8,712 nucleotides of DNA from Legionella genomosp. 1. Its GTDB lineage: Bacteria > Pseudomonadota > Gammaproteobacteria > Legionellales > Legionellaceae. A program made the position numbers and the translations under genes. Location of the stretch: positions 1 to 8,712 of the forward strand of contig CAMBDN010000099.1 in assembly GCA_945865355.1 (NCBI GenBank), in the 5' to 3' direction. The notes beneath the pieces were generated by a model. It saw nothing but the letters and a program-made list of their open reading frames with translations, had not been told where the DNA came from and searched no databases. Below, piece after piece: positions 6,281 to 8,712 of this stretch. The number at the start of each line of letters is the position of its first letter. The first letter of the stretch is position 1.

Positions 6281-7720
6281 CTATGCAAATGCATTTATAC
6301 AAGCAGTGACCAAAGCGCTTGGGAAAACTCCAAGATATAACAACGATAAGCAGTTTAATGAAAAGATAACTTTTGTTGGTTGAGTAAGTACAATCGGCGC
6401 TAGAGCGGCAGAGTCATCAAAATACATCACCTTAATAATCCGTAGGTAATAGAAAGCACCAATAACTGCAAAAACCAAACCAAGAACAGCAACCCAAGTC
6501 ATTTGTGCATCAACTAAAGCTTTCAGCACCAACAACTTTGTGAAAAACCCTACAGCTGGTGGAATTCCAGCCATTGAGAGCATAACAATCATCATCATAA
6601 AAGCAATCCAGGGATTTCGCTTATTCAGCCCTTTCAAATCATCAACCGCTTCAACTTCAACACCCTCGCGCGATAAAATAACAATCAACCCGAATGCTGC
6701 AGTTGACATGATGGCATAGACCAATACGTAGTATAACGACGCAGCGTATCCACTGGCAGTGGCCGCAAGAATGCCAAACAACGCGTATCCCATATGCGAG
6801 ATAGCAGAATAAGCCAGTAATCGTTTAATATTATTTTGGTTAATAGCAAGAAGATTACCCACACCGGCGGATAGCAGCGCCATTATAAGTATCAATTGCT
6901 GCCACATTGTTGCGATATCAGGCAATCCTATCGTTAAGATCCTTAACGCCATGCCAACAGCCGCTATTTTAGGTGCCGTACCAACAAACAAGGTAACTGA
7001 GGTCGGTGCACCTTGATATACATCAGGTACCCACATATGAAATGGAACAGCTGCCAGTTTAAAGCCAACACCGGCTAAAATAAATACCAAAGAAAATGAT
7101 AGTAACCCGCTTTGTTGTTGCCAATTCTCATGAACCGATTTAGCAATTTCATGCAAATCTAATTGACCCGTCGCACCATAAAGTAATGATATTCCATAGA
7201 GTAACATCCCCGATGCAATCGCTCCCATAACAAAATATTTCATTGCAGCTTCTGATGAATCACTATTCGATCGTCGTATCGCAGTCATTGCATAGAGTGG
7301 TAGTGAAAGCAATTCAAGTCCGAGATAAACAGTTAATAGAGAATGTGCGGAAACCAGTGCCATCATCCCCAGGGTAGACAGTAGTCCCAAAACATAATAG
7401 TCAGCTGCTGGCATTTGACGTTCATCGATGTATTGCTTTGAATAGAAAAAACTTAAAAAAACGGTGATACAGATAAAAACCTTCATTAAGTGAGCGGTAT
7501 CATCGCTGATAAAAAGCCCATGAAGAAGTACAGTGCTAAATTGTCCGATGTACAAAACACTGACCAGACCAGCTAGCACCAAACCAGATAATGCGCAGAT
7601 GAGTGCAATCGATTTGCAACGCTTATGTAAAAACAAATCGGCGAGAAGTGCAATACATGCCGTTGCCAACACAATCGTTTCTGGCAAAATCAGGTGAATT
7701 TTATTGAGTAATTCAGTCAT
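6281..7720 (-). CDS. nuoN: NADH-quinone oxidoreductase subunit N (complex I)
   Basis: NuoN is one of the three antiporter-like proton-pumping subunits in the membrane arm of respiratory complex I (NADH to quinone). The 479 residues match the E. coli length of about 485, and the hydrophobic pattern fits about 14 membrane helices. Key charged residues are present: Glu136 in LGLELLSLPLYAM (E. coli Glu133), Lys221 in GFKLAAVPFHMW (Lys217), Lys251 in TAPKIAA (Lys247) and Lys395 in GFFTKL. The segment PDVYQGAPTSVT (232-243) and LLAYSAISHMGYAL (301-314) are family signatures. The ATG at 7720 follows the nuoM stop by 12 bases; a weak AAGG at that stop codon is the only ribosome-binding site seen. It is the last gene of the nuo operon, the usual order being nuoL-nuoM-nuoN, and a stem-loop follows it. 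No defect is seen. Confidence 0.98.
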   Translation of the reverse strand: MTELLNKIHLILPETIVLATACIALLADLFLHKRCKSIALICALSGLVLAGLVSVLYIGQFSTVLLHGLFISDDTAHLMKVFICITVFLSFFYSKQYIDERQMPAADYYVLGLLSTLGMMALVSAHSLLTVYLGLELLSLPLYAMTAIRRSNSDSSEAAMKYFVMGAIASGMLLYGISLLYGATGQLDLHEIAKSVHENWQQQSGLLSFSLVFILAGVGFKLAAVPFHMWVPDVYQGAPTSVTLFVGTAPKIAAVGMALRILTIGLPDIATMWQQLILIMALLSAGVGNLLAINQNNIKRLLAYSAISHMGYALFGILAATASGYAASLYYVLVYAIMSTAAFGLIVILSREGVEVEAVDDLKGLNKRNPWIAFMMMIVMLSMAGIPPAVGFFTKLLVLKALVDAQMTWVAVLGLVFAVIGAFYYLRIIKVMYFDDSAALAPIVLTQPTKVIFSLNCLSLLYLGVFPSALVTACINAFA

Positions 7721-7732
7721 GTCTAGTTAGCC

Positions 7733-8712
7733 TTACAATTTAGATTTATCTGCCTGCGCCAAGGTGTGGCTTACAGTTTGATGTATATATTCCAGCATTG
7801 GTTTAGGATATACGCCAAGTGCTACGACGGCCAAAGCCAAAAGAACGTAAGCGCTTAGTTCAAAACCACAAAGGTCCTTTAACTCGGCAACCCTTTTATT
7901 GACGATGGGTCCAAATATCACTCGCTTATACATCCATAAAGTGTAAGCAGCACCTATGATTAGGGTTGTACCTGCCCAAAAGGCTATCCAAAATCCAGCC
8001 TTGATACTACCTAAAATCACCATGAACTCCCCAACAAAGCCTGAGGTGCCCGGCAAGCCAGCATTAGCCATGGCGAATAACATAAAAAATGACGCAAAAA
8101 TTGGCATGGAATTCACAATTCCGCCAAAATCTTTAACCTGTCTGGTATGCATGCGGTCATAAACAAAGCCAACTCCCGCAAACATAGCGCTGGACACAAA
8201 GCCATGTGAGATCATCACAACAATAGCTCCCTCAAGCACAAGGCCTGCACTACGTAAACTGGAGTGGTCAGCAATAGCAAATATTGCAAAACAACCCAGG
8301 GTTACAAAACCCATGTGTGATATCGAGGAATAGGCGATTAGACGTTTCATGTCTTGCTGTACTACCGCTACCAAGCCAACGTAGACAACGGCGATTAACG
8401 ATAACACAATCATCACTATTGCGTATTTGCTGCATGCATCGGGTACGATGGGCAATGAAAACCGAATAAAACCATAGGCACCTAACTTCAATAAGATAGC
8501 AGCCAAAACAATGGAACCACCAGCGGGTGCTTCCGTGTGCGCATCAGGCAACCAAGTATGTACAGGAAACATTGGTATTTTGATGGCAAATCCAAGAAAA
8601 AAAGCGATAAAAATCAGTGTTTGTGCACTCATACCTAACTTTACAGCATACAACGTTTCTATTCTGAATGAGCCAGCCAGATAACCTAGATATAAAAACG
8701 AGGCTAGCATTA
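7733..8712 (-). CDS. nuoM: NADH-quinone oxidoreductase subunit M (complex I), C-terminal part
   Basis: NuoM is the central antiporter-like proton-pumping subunit of the complex I membrane arm. The reading frame is open to the window edge, so the start lies outside. The 325 residues visible from the first internal Met are about the last two thirds of a protein of roughly 500. The family core is clear: AIKIPMFPVHTWLPDAHTEA, then GGSIVLAAILLKLGAYGFIR. The two lysines in these motifs are 31 residues apart, as E. coli Lys234 and Lys265 are, so about 190 N-terminal residues are missing, including the conserved glutamate of an early helix. RLIAYSSISHMGFV and GLPGTSGFVGEFMVI are further signatures. 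The Met codon at 8710 is internal and not the real start. The stop is 12 bases before nuoN, in the same operon. Confidence 0.97.
   Translation of the reverse strand, partial: MLASFLYLGYLAGSFRIETLYAVKLGMSAQTLIFIAFFLGFAIKIPMFPVHTWLPDAHTEAPAGGSIVLAAILLKLGAYGFIRFSLPIVPDACSKYAIVMIVLSLIAVVYVGLVAVVQQDMKRLIAYSSISHMGFVTLGCFAIFAIADHSSLRSAGLVLEGAIVVMISHGFVSSAMFAGVGFVYDRMHTRQVKDFGGIVNSMPIFASFFMLFAMANAGLPGTSGFVGEFMVILGSIKAGFWIAFWAGTTLIIGAAYTLWMYKRVIFGPIVNKRVAELKDLCGFELSAYVLLALAVVALGVYPKPMLEYIHQTVSHTLAQADKSKL

Overview
The window is a conserved housekeeping segment of a gammaproteobacterial chromosome, with every recognised gene on the minus strand. The protein sequences, the AT-leaning base composition and the order nuoM-nuoN / tRNA-fMet / rimP-nusA-infB-rbfA-truB all resemble the order Legionellales (Legionella and relatives). 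That placement rests on remembered family sequences and gene order, not on a search, so genus and species are left open.

Read in the direction of transcription (high to low coordinates), the window has three blocks. First come the last two genes of the NADH dehydrogenase (complex I) operon: nuoM, cut by the window edge, and a complete nuoN, closed by a strong stem-loop. Next is an AT-rich gap of about 520 bases in which no credible gene is seen. Then comes a very good sigma-70 promoter driving a single initiator tRNA gene (tRNA-fMet, CCA encoded) that ends at its own Rho-independent terminator. After a leader of about 170 bases, which holds a repeat-like set of small palindromes and a candidate promoter, lies the transcription/translation operon rimP-nusA-infB-rbfA-truB. 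truB runs off the low-coordinate edge.

The second operon is functionally coherent. RimP and RbfA mature the 30S subunit, NusA is the transcription elongation/termination factor, IF2 (infB) brings fMet-tRNA to the 30S subunit, and TruB makes pseudouridine 55 in tRNAs. The initiator tRNA that IF2 binds is encoded just upstream, as metY is in E. coli. Here, however, a terminator separates the tRNA from rimP.

No undescribed multi-gene system is visible. The points most worth a second look are small and mostly RNA-level: a U1.U72 mismatch in the initiator tRNA where E. coli has C1.A72; a long perfect hairpin in an unusually long nusA-infB gap, one arm of which is exactly complementary over 13 nt to the D/anticodon region of that tRNA; and a palindromic, possibly dispersed repeat between the tRNA terminator and rimP.
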